DNA from: Chloroflexota bacterium
Lineage (GTDB): Bacteria; Chloroflexota; Anaerolineae; UBA1429
DNA length: 64,000 nucleotides
Assembly: GCA_012841405.1 (NCBI GenBank)
Contig: DUUT01000013.1
Location: forward strand, 1 to 64,000
Direction: 5' to 3'
The translations under genes were made by a program, and so were the position numbers. The notes beneath the pieces are model-generated. The model saw only the letters and a program-made list of their open reading frames with translations. It was not told the origin of the DNA and made no database searches. Position 1 is the first letter of the stretch; every line of letters starts with the position of its first letter. This document shows, piece by piece, positions 9,619 to 16,443 of this stretch.

Positions 9619-10926
9619 TCACGCGCCTAGTGTAATCGCGTCCATGCCGGTGTCAACCGGAGCCCAGTCGCTTGCAGGCCACCCGCGCCGCGACGAGCGT
9701 GCGCGTGCCACCGGCCCACGATGGCCGCGCGGCGCAAAGCTCCGTCGTCGGACGGTTGGCGCCTGGCGAGGGGCAGTATCGGGTGAGAAACCACCATAGT
9801 CAAAGCCAGGCACCGTGCGCCGCTCAACGCGTGCACCCAGCGCCCGCTCAATATCGTGCACGATGGGCTCATCCTTGTAGGTCACCAGCGTGTACGCCTC
9901 ACCCGTCAGCTGGGCGCGCCCCGTGCGTCCGATGCGGTGGGTGTAGGCGTCCACCGTGTCGGGCATGTCATAGTTGATCACGTGCGAGATCTCGGGAACG
10001 TCGATGCCGCGCGCGGCAATGCCGGTAGCAACGAGGATATCGTACCTGCCCCTGCGAAACCCATCGATGGCCTGCTGCCGCCGATTCTGTGCCATGTTCC
10101 CCTGCAGCGCGGCCACGCGATAGTCATGGCGGGCCAGCTCGAGGGCCAGGCTCCGCGCCCGTCGCTTGGTGCGCGTGAACACAAGCACGCGCCCCGTTGC
10201 AGTGTCCTGAAGAAGAGCGAGCAGGAGCCGCGTCTTGAGCCGATCCGTCGTCGGGTACAGCGCATGGGTCACGGTCTCTACCGGCGCGATGTCACCGATC
10301 TGCACCGTGATCGGGTCGCGCAGCATTCGGCCCGCGAGCGCTCGGATGTCGTCGGGCATGGTCGCGGAGAAGAACAGCGTCTGCCGCTCCGTCGGCAGCT
10401 CGTCCAGGATGCGGCGGATGTCGGGCAAGAATCCCATGTCGCACATGCGGTCTGCCTCGTCCAGCACCAACACCTCGATGTCGGACAGGTTGATGTCGCC
10501 GTGGCGCATGTGATCGAGCAACCGGCCCGGGCACGCCACGACGACATCGACGCCCCGGCGCAGGGCCGCGATATCCGGCGCCTTGCTCACGCCGCCATAG
10601 ATGGAGACGCTGCGCACGCTGGTGTGCTTGCCCAGGTCTCTGGTAGCCTGCTGCGTCTGCTCGGCCAACTCGCGAGTGGGCGACAGCACGAGGGCCCGCA
10701 CGCGGCGTCGCCCGCCATCGGACGGTCGCTGCGAAGTGAGGCGCTGCAGGATGGGCAGGACAAAGGCCGCGGTCTTGCCCGTTCCGGTCTGGGCTACACC
10801 GAGGAGGTCGCGCCCCTGAAGCACGACGGGGATCGCCTCTGCCTGGATGGGGGTAGGGGTATGGTAGCCAGCGCCTTTGATGCCGGCCGCGATGCGCGGG
10901 TCGAACTGGAAACGATCGAAACTCAC
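9619..10926 (-). CDS. rhlE: DEAD-box ATP-dependent RNA helicase (RhlE-like)
   Basis: RNA helicase of the RhlE type, expected to act in ribosome assembly or RNA turnover. I choose a GTG start at 10926 because AAGGAG lies seven bases upstream. An in-frame ATG 21 bases further upstream has no ribosome site, and the very long upstream open frame is not helicase-like. The 435-residue protein shows the Q motif (about 20-33), AQTGTGKT (45-52), PTRELAEQ (83-90), DEAD (156-159), SAT (187-189) and HRIGRTGRA (about 330). The C-terminal 50 residues are Arg-rich, as in RhlE-type tails. The Shine-Dalgarno partly lies in a hairpin. Confidence 0.93.
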   Translation of the reverse strand: MSFDRFQFDPRIAAGIKGAGYHTPTPIQAEAIPVVLQGRDLLGVAQTGTGKTAAFVLPILQRLTSQRPSDGGRRRVRALVLSPTRELAEQTQQATRDLGKHTSVRSVSIYGGVSKAPDIAALRRGVDVVVACPGRLLDHMRHGDINLSDIEVLVLDEADRMCDMGFLPDIRRILDELPTERQTLFFSATMPDDIRALAGRMLRDPITVQIGDIAPVETVTHALYPTTDRLKTRLLLALLQDTATGRVLVFTRTKRRARSLALELARHDYRVAALQGNMAQNRRQQAIDGFRRGRYDILVATGIAARGIDVPEISHVINYDMPDTVDAYTHRIGRTGRAQLTGEAYTLVTYKDEPIVHDIERALGARVERRTVPGFDYGGFSPDTAPRQAPTVRRRSFAPRGHRGPVARARSSRRGWPASDWAPVDTGMDAITLGA

Positions 10927-10933
10927 AGAAATG

Positions 10934-10956
10934 CTCCTTGGCTGCATGGAGCCAAG
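10934..10956 (-). promoter_or_regulatory. Hairpin overlapping the rhlE ribosome-binding site
   Basis: On the minus strand CTTGGCT (10956-10950) pairs perfectly with AGCCAAG (10943-10937) across a six-base loop. The last three bases of the hairpin are also the first three of the AAGGAG Shine-Dalgarno (10939-10934). A 7-bp hairpin at this place could reduce translation and be opened by temperature or by the helicase itself. Confidence 0.55.
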
Positions 10957-11034
10957 TCGCACTCTTAGCTCGATGTCGCGGTGCCGTCTTGCGGCTCGTA
11001 GCCCCGAGCCCGATGCTCGTGGGCACAGGGCGTG

Positions 11035-11064
11035 ATTATAGCGGATCCGGCGCGATTGTGCGAA
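11035..11064 (-). promoter_or_regulatory. Candidate rhlE promoter
   Basis: A perfect TATAAT (11040-11035 on the minus strand) is preceded after 18 bases by TTCGCA, which matches TTGACA at four of six positions. The predicted leader is about 100 bases and holds the ribosome-site hairpin. Confidence 0.55.
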
Positions 11065-11123
11065 TGCCCGAGGTCGGGCCGGATGGCGCCGTCTCACGGC
11101 CCATTCACCTGCGTGCCACGGGC

Positions 11124-11153
11124 TTGCCTTAGACCCCGTGTGTCGGCTACAGT
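11124..11153 (+). promoter_or_regulatory. Candidate promoter for the SDR-transaldolase pair
   Basis: TTGCCT and TACAGT, 18 bases apart, each match consensus at four of six positions, about 70 bases before the GTG start. The site is divergent from the rhlE promoter. Confidence 0.4.
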
Positions 11154-11223
11154 GTGCCCGCAGCGCATCGCGCTGCGCGATAGCCCCAAGGTAGGCCGGT
11201 CCACACACAAGGGAAGGACGACA

Positions 11224-12048
11224 GTGAACCCAGAGACCATGTTCGATATCCGTGGGCTGCGCGTCGTGGTCACGGGGGGTGGAGGCGTCCTCTGTGGCGC
11301 CATGGCGCGCGGTCTCGCCACGCTCGGAGCACACGTGGCGGTCGTCGACCTCATTGAGGAGAAGGCGCAGGCGGTGGCCGACGACATCGTTGCCGCTGGA
11401 GGTGAGACGTTCGCCGTGGCCTGTGATGCAACGGTCCCCGATTCCATCAGCGCCTTGCGCGATGCCGTCCTGGCCCGTTGGGGCACCGTCGATGCGCTGG
11501 TCAACGGCGCCGGCGGGAACCACCCCAAAGCGACGACGACGCCCGAGATGCCTTTCTTTGCCCTCGCCCCGGACGCGTTCCGCCAGGTGTTCGACACGAA
11601 CTTTTTCGGGACGCTCCTCGCTTCGCAGGCGTTTGGCGAGGTGATGGCTCGCCAGGGGCGCGGTGCCATCGTCAACATTGCCTCCATGAACGCCATTCGT
11701 CCGCTGACGCGCATTCCCGCATACTCGTCTGCCAAGGCCGCCGTAGCAAACTTGACCCAGTGGTTGGCGGTGTATATGGCCCAGGAGTACAGCCCCGACA
11801 TCCGGGTGAACGCCATCGCCCCCGGGTTCTTTCTCACCGAGCAAACGCGCTACCTACACATCGACCCCCAGACGGGCGCGTATACGGCGCGGGGGCAGCA
11901 GATCGTGGCCCACACCCCGGCAGGGCGTATGGGGTCGCCCGACGAGTTGCTCAGCACCCTCGTATGGCTCATCTGTCCAGGATCGAGTTTCGTCACCGGC
12001 ATCGTCGTGCCGGTCGATGGTGGTTTTTCCGCGTACAGCGGCGTGTAG
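11224..12048 (+). CDS. SDR-family oxidoreductase (D-mannonate oxidoreductase-like)
   Basis: Short-chain dehydrogenase of 274 residues. The NAD(P)-binding loop is at 17-26. The NGAGGNHP segment near 94-101, Ser154, Tyr167 and Lys171 form the active site, and the C-terminus ends in a PVDGGFS motif. The NGAGGNHPKAT and IASMNAIRPLTRIPAYSSAK segments resemble SDR-type fructuronate/mannonate reductases, so a uronate or sugar-acid substrate is likely but unproven. The GTG at 11224 follows GGAAGGACG; an in-frame ATG 15 bases later is the alternative. One oddity: the binding loop reads TGGGGVLCGA, with Cys24 where relatives usually have Gly. The transaldolase-family gene begins 12 bases downstream. 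Confidence 0.88.
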   Translation: MNPETMFDIRGLRVVVTGGGGVLCGAMARGLATLGAHVAVVDLIEEKAQAVADDIVAAGGETFAVACDATVPDSISALRDAVLARWGTVDALVNGAGGNHPKATTTPEMPFFALAPDAFRQVFDTNFFGTLLASQAFGEVMARQGRGAIVNIASMNAIRPLTRIPAYSSAKAAVANLTQWLAVYMAQEYSPDIRVNAIAPGFFLTEQTRYLHIDPQTGAYTARGQQIVAHTPAGRMGSPDELLSTLVWLICPGSSFVTGIVVPVDGGFSAYSGV

Positions 12049-12060
12049 GAGAGTAGCACG

Positions 12061-13149
12061 ATGGCCTTTTCCCCAACCATGTCCCCCCTCCTCGCAACCG
12101 TCACGACGACCAAGACGGATGTGTGGAACGATTCCTGCTCCATCCGCGAGCTCACCTATGCTATCGAGAACGGTGCCGTTGGTGCGACAACGAATCCGAC
12201 GATCGTGCTGAACGTGCTGCGCCAAGAGCTCCCCCTGTGGCGCGAGCGCATCCAGGCCCTCATTGACGAGAACCCCACCTGGAGCGAGGTAGAGATCGCC
12301 TGGAGGCTCATCGAGGAGCTGGGCTGCAAGGGCGCCGAGCTGCTCATGCCGGTGTTCGAGCGTGAGGGGGGCGAGAAGGGGCGCCTGTCGATCCAGACGA
12401 ACCCTCAGTGGTACCGCAACACCGCTGCGCTCGTCGAGCAGGCCGTCCACTTTTCCGGGCTGGCGCCGAACATCCAGGTCAAGATCCCTGTGACCAGTGC
12501 CGGCGTGGCAGCCATCGAGGAGGCCACCTATCGTGGCGTGAATATCAACGCGACCGTCTGCTTCACCGTGCCTCAGGCGCTAGCTGTCGCCGAGGCCGTG
12601 GAGCGCGGGTTGTGCCGCCGCGAAGCGGCGGGTCACGATACCGCATCCATGACGCCGGTATGTACCATCATGATCGGCCGCCTGGATGACTGGCTCAAAG
12701 TCACGGCCGCCCGGGAGGGTATCCTCACCAACCCCGGCTACCTGGAGTGGGCCGGCATCGCCACCATCAAGAAGGCGTATGCCCTGTACCAGGAGGGGGG
12801 CTACCGCACCCGGCTGCTCGCCGCCGCCTACCGCAACCATATGCACTGGTCGGAGCTGATCGGTGGCGACATTATTCTCACCATCCCCTACGAGTGGCAG
12901 CGGCTGTTCAACGCCTCGGGCATCGCCGTGCGCGAGCGCTTTCGCGACCCGGTGGACGCCGCGATCGTCGATGACCTCTACCGTCGCTTCGCCGAGTTTC
13001 GTCGCGCCTATGACGCCGACGGACTCACGGTCGACGCGTTCGACACGTACGGAGCCTGCGTGCGCACCCTGCGCGCGTTCATCAGCTCCTACCACGAGCT
13101 CCTGGCGTTCGTGCGGGACTTTATGCTGCCCGATCCGGACAAGGCATAA
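12061..13149 (+). CDS. Transaldolase-family protein
   Basis: A 362-residue TIM-barrel protein of the transaldolase family. TTNPTIV at 43-49 and the Schiff-base lysine Lys141 in IQVKIPVT are the key features. Classical transaldolases are about 220-330 residues, so this is a long variant with extra C-terminal helices. It follows the SDR gene by 12 bases and is almost certainly cotranscribed. The pair suggests a small sugar or sugar-acid catabolic step in which the dehydrogenase makes a keto sugar that is then cleaved or transferred. The exact substrate cannot be read from the sequence. Confidence 0.88.
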   Translation: MAFSPTMSPLLATVTTTKTDVWNDSCSIRELTYAIENGAVGATTNPTIVLNVLRQELPLWRERIQALIDENPTWSEVEIAWRLIEELGCKGAELLMPVFEREGGEKGRLSIQTNPQWYRNTAALVEQAVHFSGLAPNIQVKIPVTSAGVAAIEEATYRGVNINATVCFTVPQALAVAEAVERGLCRREAAGHDTASMTPVCTIMIGRLDDWLKVTAAREGILTNPGYLEWAGIATIKKAYALYQEGGYRTRLLAAAYRNHMHWSELIGGDIILTIPYEWQRLFNASGIAVRERFRDPVDAAIVDDLYRRFAEFRRAYDADGLTVDAFDTYGACVRTLRAFISSYHELLAFVRDFMLPDPDKA

Positions 13150-13188
13150 GGCTGCCACACACCGGCCGCGGTGGCCTATCCCCGTCGT

Positions 13189-13232
13189 CAGTGCATCGCA
13201 CAGCGGCGCCGGGGTGCGCCGTCGATGCACTG
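13189..13232. other. Long bipartite hairpin between transaldolase and arsR-type gene
   Basis: CAGTGCATCG (13189-13198) pairs with CGATGCACTG (13223-13232), and inside it CGGCGC (13204-13209) pairs with GCGCCG (13216-13221). No T-run follows on either strand. It lies just before the promoter at 13263 and may act as a boundary or read-through barrier. Confidence 0.55.
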
Positions 13233-13262
13233 GCGCTCGGAAGCCTGACACTGGTAGGAGCC

Positions 13263-13307
13263 TTGACGCGACGGCCCAGCCCTGGTAATATATTCCGTGT
13301 CTTGAAT
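13263..13307 (+). promoter_or_regulatory. Promoter and overlapping ArsR-type operator
   Basis: TTGACG (13263-13268), a 17-base spacer and TAATAT (13286-13291) form a near-consensus promoter. Overlapping the -10 is an imperfect dyad, ATTC (13292-13295) with GAAT (13304-13307), separated by eight bases. The extended sequence AATATATTC-N8-GAATG recurs upstream of the permease. The location fits repression by the ArsR-type protein encoded 16 bases downstream. Confidence 0.8.
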
Positions 13308-13322
13308 GGAACAGGGTGCACA

Positions 13323-13700
13323 ATGGCACTGCGGAACGAACCTTACAAGAGACAGGCCGCTTTGATTAAGGCGCTGGCGCATCCGACGCGCCTACAACTC
13401 CTGGATATCCTCGCCAGCGATGAGGCGTGCGTCTGCCACTTGACCGCGATCCTGAAGCGGCGGCAGCCCTACATCTCGCAGCAGCTCATGATCCTGCGCG
13501 AAGCGGGCTTGGTGACGGACCGCAAGGACGGTGTCATGGTCTACTACCGTCTCGCTGATCCCACGATCGCTGACGTGGTACGCGCCACCCGCGGCCTTTT
13601 GCGCACCGTCGGCGAAGCGGCGGCGTTCCCTCCCATTCCCACATCTCCCGTGGAGGGCTGCCCTTGCCCTCACTGTGGTGGGGAGGGTCCATGTACCTAG
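13323..13700 (+). CDS. ArsR/SmtB-family metalloregulator
   Basis: A 125-residue winged-helix repressor that senses metals or metalloids. The thiol pair Cys36-Val-Cys38 (ACVCHLT) lies where the arsenite-sensing ELCVCDL helix of ArsR proteins sits. The recognition helix region is QPYISQQLMILREAGLV (48-64). The C-terminal tail adds four cysteines (113, 115, 118, 124) in a CPCPHC...C arrangement that could complete a three-thiol site or bind another metal. The ATG at 13323 lies 16 bases after the operator and has AGGG upstream. It heads the permease/thiol operon. Arsenic(III) sensing is likely from the CVC motif but is not proven. Confidence 0.92.
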   Translation: MALRNEPYKRQAALIKALAHPTRLQLLDILASDEACVCHLTAILKRRQPYISQQLMILREAGLVTDRKDGVMVYYRLADPTIADVVRATRGLLRTVGEAAAFPPIPTSPVEGCPCPHCGGEGPCT

Positions 13701-13705
13701 CCTGG

Positions 13706-13729
13706 AAAGGGTGTGCATCCCTTTTTTTT
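13706..13729 (+). terminator. Rho-independent terminator or attenuator after the ArsR-type gene
   Basis: AAAGGG (13706-13711) pairs with CCCTTT (13719-13724) across a seven-base loop. The run of eight T ends at 13729. It begins five bases after the stop codon of the regulator and precedes the second operator. The regulator can therefore be transcribed alone, and the permease operon probably has its own control. Confidence 0.75.
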
Positions 13730-13739
13730 GTACCAATAT

Positions 13740-13755
13740 ATTCGTTGTTATGAAT
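13740..13755 (+). promoter_or_regulatory. Second ArsR-type operator, before the permease
   Basis: ATTC (13740-13743) and GAAT (13752-13755) are spaced by eight bases, as in the operator at 13292. The flanks are shared: AATATATTC, an internal TGT, and TGAATG. It lies 33 bases before the permease ATG. A weak AATATA -10 overlaps it, but no good -35 is seen. Confidence 0.7.
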
Positions 13756-13788
13756 GTCCGCCCGCATCCGCGAGCCGATGGAGGCGCG

Positions 13789-15264
13789 ATGCGCATGAGC
13801 ATTCTGCAGATCATCGGTAGGCTCACCCAGGAAGGCCTGGGAAGCTTGGCCGCCTACTTGGCGGCCCACGTGTTGCTGTGCTTGCTGCCCGCCTTTTTCA
13901 TAGCCGGCGCTCTCTCCGCCCTGGTCCCTCGGGAAGCGGTAACGCGCTACCTCGGGCGCACGGCGCCCAAGACTGTTTCCTATCCCGCCGCGGCGCTCGG
14001 AGGGTTCGTCCTCGCCGTCTGTTCGTGCACCATCTTGCCCCTCTTTGCCGGCATCTACAAGAAGGGTGCCGGGCTGGGCCCAGCCATCACCTTTCTCTTC
14101 GTGGGTCCAGCCATCAGTATTTTGGCCTTCTCCTACACCGGCGTCGCCTTGGGGATGGACATCGCCGTGGCGCGCCTCGCCTTATCCATTATGTTCGGTA
14201 TCGGCATCGGGCTCATCATGGCCACCATCTTTCGCGATGACGACGTCGCTCGAGAGAGCCCCGTCGAGGCCGGCTCGGTCCCCGGCGCCCGCGTGCCGGG
14301 CAAAGTGTTCCTCTTCTTGGGGCTACTCCTCGCACTGCTTATCGTCGGCACACTCCAGGTCGATGTGTTGACCAAGGCGTATGCCCATGTCACTCTGCCG
14401 ATCCCTGGCATGGACGACCTCCAAGCGGCCTTGGATCGGCTGGTACCCTTTGACGCGGCGCGCGGCGAGGAGGGGGTCAGCGTCCAGGGGGCCTTTCTCA
14501 TCGGGCTACTCGGCCTCATCGGCGTCACCGCCTGGAAGGGACTCACCCGCATCGATGAGGGGTACAACCGCTGGACGTGGGTCTCGCTGAGTCTCATCGC
14601 CCTGACGTTGGTCGTAGCGGCCACCCGTATGGTGCCGTACGACGGACGGTTGCAGATCGAGCTCACGGGCAAGATGCTCGGTGTCATCATCGCTATGGCA
14701 GGCCTGTGGTGGTCCGCAAGCCGGCTCTTTGACCCTTACGAGATCCAAGAGTTTCTCTGGGAGACGTGGCGGTTCGTGCGGCAGATTTTTCCCCTGCTCG
14801 TCGTGGGAGTGTTTGTCGTGGGCGTCATCCACGGACTCGTTCGGCCGGAGTGGATCCAGGCGCTCGCAGGCACCAACAGCGTGATCGCCAACGCCGTCGG
14901 CGTACTCTTTGGTGTGTTCATGTATTTCCCTACGCTGGTTGAGGTTCCTATCGCCAACCTCTTTTTGAGCCTGGGGATGCACCGCGGCCCACTCCTGGCA
15001 TACCTCATAGCTGACCCAGTGCTGAGCCTGCAGAGCACCCTCGTTACCGCCAGCATCATCGGCAAGCTCAAGGCGTGGATGTACGTCGCCTGGGTGGCCG
15101 TGTTCAGTGTCGTGGCCGGGCTGCTGTACGGCGCCTGGGTCGACGGTGCCAGCATCCTGGCGCTACTCAGCTACCTTGCTGCCGCCAGTGCCCTGCTGAC
15201 CGTGTCCCTCGTAGTGCTCCGCAAGAGAGAAGCACAGCGCCCCGCTCGTCTAGCGAAGGAGTGA
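13789..15264 (+). CDS. Permease of the ArsP/DUF318 type
   Basis: A 491-residue polytopic membrane protein with about ten hydrophobic segments in two halves. The first half has Cys78-Ser-Cys80 in AVCSCTILPLFAGIYKKG and the second has FPTLVEVPIANLF. DUF318/ArsP permeases export trivalent (organo)arsenicals or other soft metals. The CSC motif and the ArsR-type regulator next door support such a role; the substrate is inferred. The ATG at 13789 has GGAGG four bases upstream, and another ATG two codons later has better spacing. The following gene remnant and mini-thioredoxins belong to families often found beside this type of permease. Confidence 0.88.
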   Translation: MRMSILQIIGRLTQEGLGSLAAYLAAHVLLCLLPAFFIAGALSALVPREAVTRYLGRTAPKTVSYPAAALGGFVLAVCSCTILPLFAGIYKKGAGLGPAITFLFVGPAISILAFSYTGVALGMDIAVARLALSIMFGIGIGLIMATIFRDDDVARESPVEAGSVPGARVPGKVFLFLGLLLALLIVGTLQVDVLTKAYAHVTLPIPGMDDLQAALDRLVPFDAARGEEGVSVQGAFLIGLLGLIGVTAWKGLTRIDEGYNRWTWVSLSLIALTLVVAATRMVPYDGRLQIELTGKMLGVIIAMAGLWWSASRLFDPYEIQEFLWETWRFVRQIFPLLVVGVFVVGVIHGLVRPEWIQALAGTNSVIANAVGVLFGVFMYFPTLVEVPIANLFLSLGMHRGPLLAYLIADPVLSLQSTLVTASIIGKLKAWMYVAWVAVFSVVAGLLYGAWVDGASILALLSYLAAASALLTVSLVVLRKREAQRPARLAKE

Positions 15265-15269
15265 ACCGG

Positions 15270-15503
15270 ATGTAGGCCCTAGGAACTGGCTGCAAAGTGC
15301 AACCGTCTCAAGCAACTCGCCCTCGCAGCGATGACCGAGGCGGGGGTCGACGCGACCATCAACAAGCTCACCGACAGCTCGGCCATCATGGCCTATCCCG
15401 TCGCCAGCATGCAGGGCCTGGTGATCGACAAGGTCGTGAAGACGTCGGGCGACCCCAGCAGAAGGGCGAGATCATCTAGCGGATCCAGGAGGCCGCGAGG
15501 TAA
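15270..15503 (+). pseudogene. Decayed redox-active disulfide (mini-thioredoxin) gene
   Basis: Reading from the ATG at 15270 gives M, an immediate TAG, then ALGTGCK. A frame change after the first Cys of the expected CxxC leads to CNRLKQLALAAMTEAGVD, followed by VDATINKLTDSSAIMAYPV and QGLVIDKVVKTSG. Another frame change gives PQQKGEII, a TAG, then RIQEAAR and TAA at 15503. The whole follows the TM0996/MTH895-type thioredoxin family in order and length (about 77 residues). With two stops and two frame changes it is a pseudogene, unless the sequence here is poor. Confidence 0.8.
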
Positions 15504-15507
15504 CCCC

Positions 15508-15765
15508 ATGCTGACCATCAAGGTGTTCGGAACGACTCCCCCTTGTGCCAAGTGCAAACGCGCCGAACGCGAGGCGCTATTGGCCGCCGCACGCTTCCCC
15601 GGCCAGGCCGAGGTCATCAAACTCGACGCTCTCGGCCCAGAGGCCGAACGGTACGGGTTGATAGTGACGCCCACCATCGTCGTTGGCGACGAGATCGTGG
15701 CGTCGGGCAGGGTCCTAATGGCGGATCAACTCGCCGCGCTCATCGCATCCAAACTCGGAGGCTGA
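15508..15765 (+). CDS. Mini-thioredoxin-fold protein with CAKC motif
   Basis: An 85-residue thioredoxin-like protein, much shorter than classical thioredoxin (about 105). Its CxxC, Cys13-Ala-Lys-Cys16, follows a first beta strand (MLTIKVFGTTPP). A cis-Pro-type segment (IVTPTIVVGDEIVASG) follows near residues 50-65. No signal peptide is present, so it acts in the cytoplasm. GAGG lies nine bases before the ATG. It is the first intact member of a run of three tiny relatives, with the next starting four bases after its stop. It probably reduces a disulfide or carries a thiol-bound metalloid for the permease or regulator; this role is inferred. Confidence 0.85.
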   Translation: MLTIKVFGTTPPCAKCKRAEREALLAAARFPGQAEVIKLDALGPEAERYGLIVTPTIVVGDEIVASGRVLMADQLAALIASKLGG

Positions 15766-15769
15766 CGCC

Positions 15770-16042
15770 ATGGTAACGCTGGAAGTGTTCTCTGGTGACC
15801 CACCATGCCCCGGCTGTGTAGCCATTATCGCGCTGGCCAAGCGGGTCAAAGCCAAGTACAGCGACGACGAACTGCAGCTGACGATCTACTCTGGCGAAGA
15901 GGCGATGGCCAAGTTTGACGAGTACGGCTTGTTCTGCGTGCCTGCTGCGGTGGTGAACGGCTCTATCCGCATCGAGGGGATATGCCCCAGCGAGGCCACG
16001 CTTAACAACGCTCTACGGGAGGGTGGCTTATGTCTCCGGTAA
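15770..16042 (+). CDS. Mini-thioredoxin-fold protein with CPGC motif
   Basis: A 90-residue relative of its upstream neighbour, with Cys13-Pro-Gly-Cys16 after MVTLEVFSGDPP. The CPGC pair resembles the thioredoxin CGPC with the inner residues swapped. It has two further cysteines near residue 48 and 66-67 (LFCVPAA, EGICPSE) and one near the C-terminus. The VPAAVVNG segment supplies the expected Pro opposite the active site. Its end overlaps the next gene by 13 bases, so the three are translated together. It is cytoplasmic by absence of a signal peptide. The partner protein is unknown. Confidence 0.85.
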   Translation: MVTLEVFSGDPPCPGCVAIIALAKRVKAKYSDDELQLTIYSGEEAMAKFDEYGLFCVPAAVVNGSIRIEGICPSEATLNNALREGGLCLR

Positions 16043-16293
16043 AGATCGAAGCGTTTCTGTCGATCCCCCCGTGCTCGGGGGGCGTCGCTGTGCGTCGGAT
16101 CTTGCAGCGCGCGCAGAACGAGTTCGGCGACCGCATAGAGGTGATCGTCCACACGGGCCGCGATGCCGTTTGGGATGAGAACCGCATCACCACGGCTCCG
16201 GCGCTCGTTATCGGCGACCTCGCCAGGTTCGTGGGGCTGGCACCTAGCTATCAGAGTCTCGTCGCGGCACTGCGCGAGGCAGGTCTCGAGTAG
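16030..16293 (+). CDS. Mini-thioredoxin-fold protein with a single active-site cysteine (CSGG)
   Basis: An 87-residue third relative: MSPVKIEAFLSIPP, then Cys15-Ser-Gly-Gly18. The second active-site Cys is replaced by Gly, and no other Cys is present in the protein. It cannot form the usual CxxC disulfide and would act as a monothiol carrier or binding protein, like monothiol glutaredoxins. The TAPALVIGDLARFVG segment keeps the cis-Pro region. It overlaps the previous gene by 13 bases. Retention of an intact frame in an operon that also holds a dead copy suggests it has a function. Confidence 0.83.
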   Translation: MSPVKIEAFLSIPPCSGGVAVRRILQRAQNEFGDRIEVIVHTGRDAVWDENRITTAPALVIGDLARFVGLAPSYQSLVAALREAGLE

Positions 16294-16386
16294 TCGCACC
16301 TGCCCCGCCGCACAGCGGTCACGCGGCATCGATTTGCCGCTCGGTGGTCACCGTGCTACCATCATGGGGCATGCTCGTCGTTACGC

Positions 16387-16414
16387 GGCGAGACCGCTCG
16401 CGTCCGGTCTCGCC
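16387..16414 (+). promoter_or_regulatory. Perfect 10-bp hairpin before the DsbD-like gene
   Basis: GGCGAGACCG (16387-16396) pairs with CGGTCTCGCC (16405-16414) over an eight-base loop, 29 bases before the ATG at 16444. No T-run follows, so it is not a standard terminator. It lies in a 150-base gap that contains no gene. It may stabilise or pause the transcript or bind a regulator. Confidence 0.5.
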
Positions 16415-16443
16415 ATACCACCCTGTCGCAGAAAGAGCCAGCC

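Noticed and set aside
10927-11844. 300-codon N-terminal extension of the RhlE-like helicase
   Set aside because: It overlaps the divergent SDR gene on the other strand and its promoters, and shows no helicase-like or other protein features; a GTG with AAGGAG marks the start.
13143-13322. Upstream start of the ArsR-type regulator
   Set aside because: A longer frame exists but would cross its own promoter and operator; the ATG at 13323 gives the usual length.
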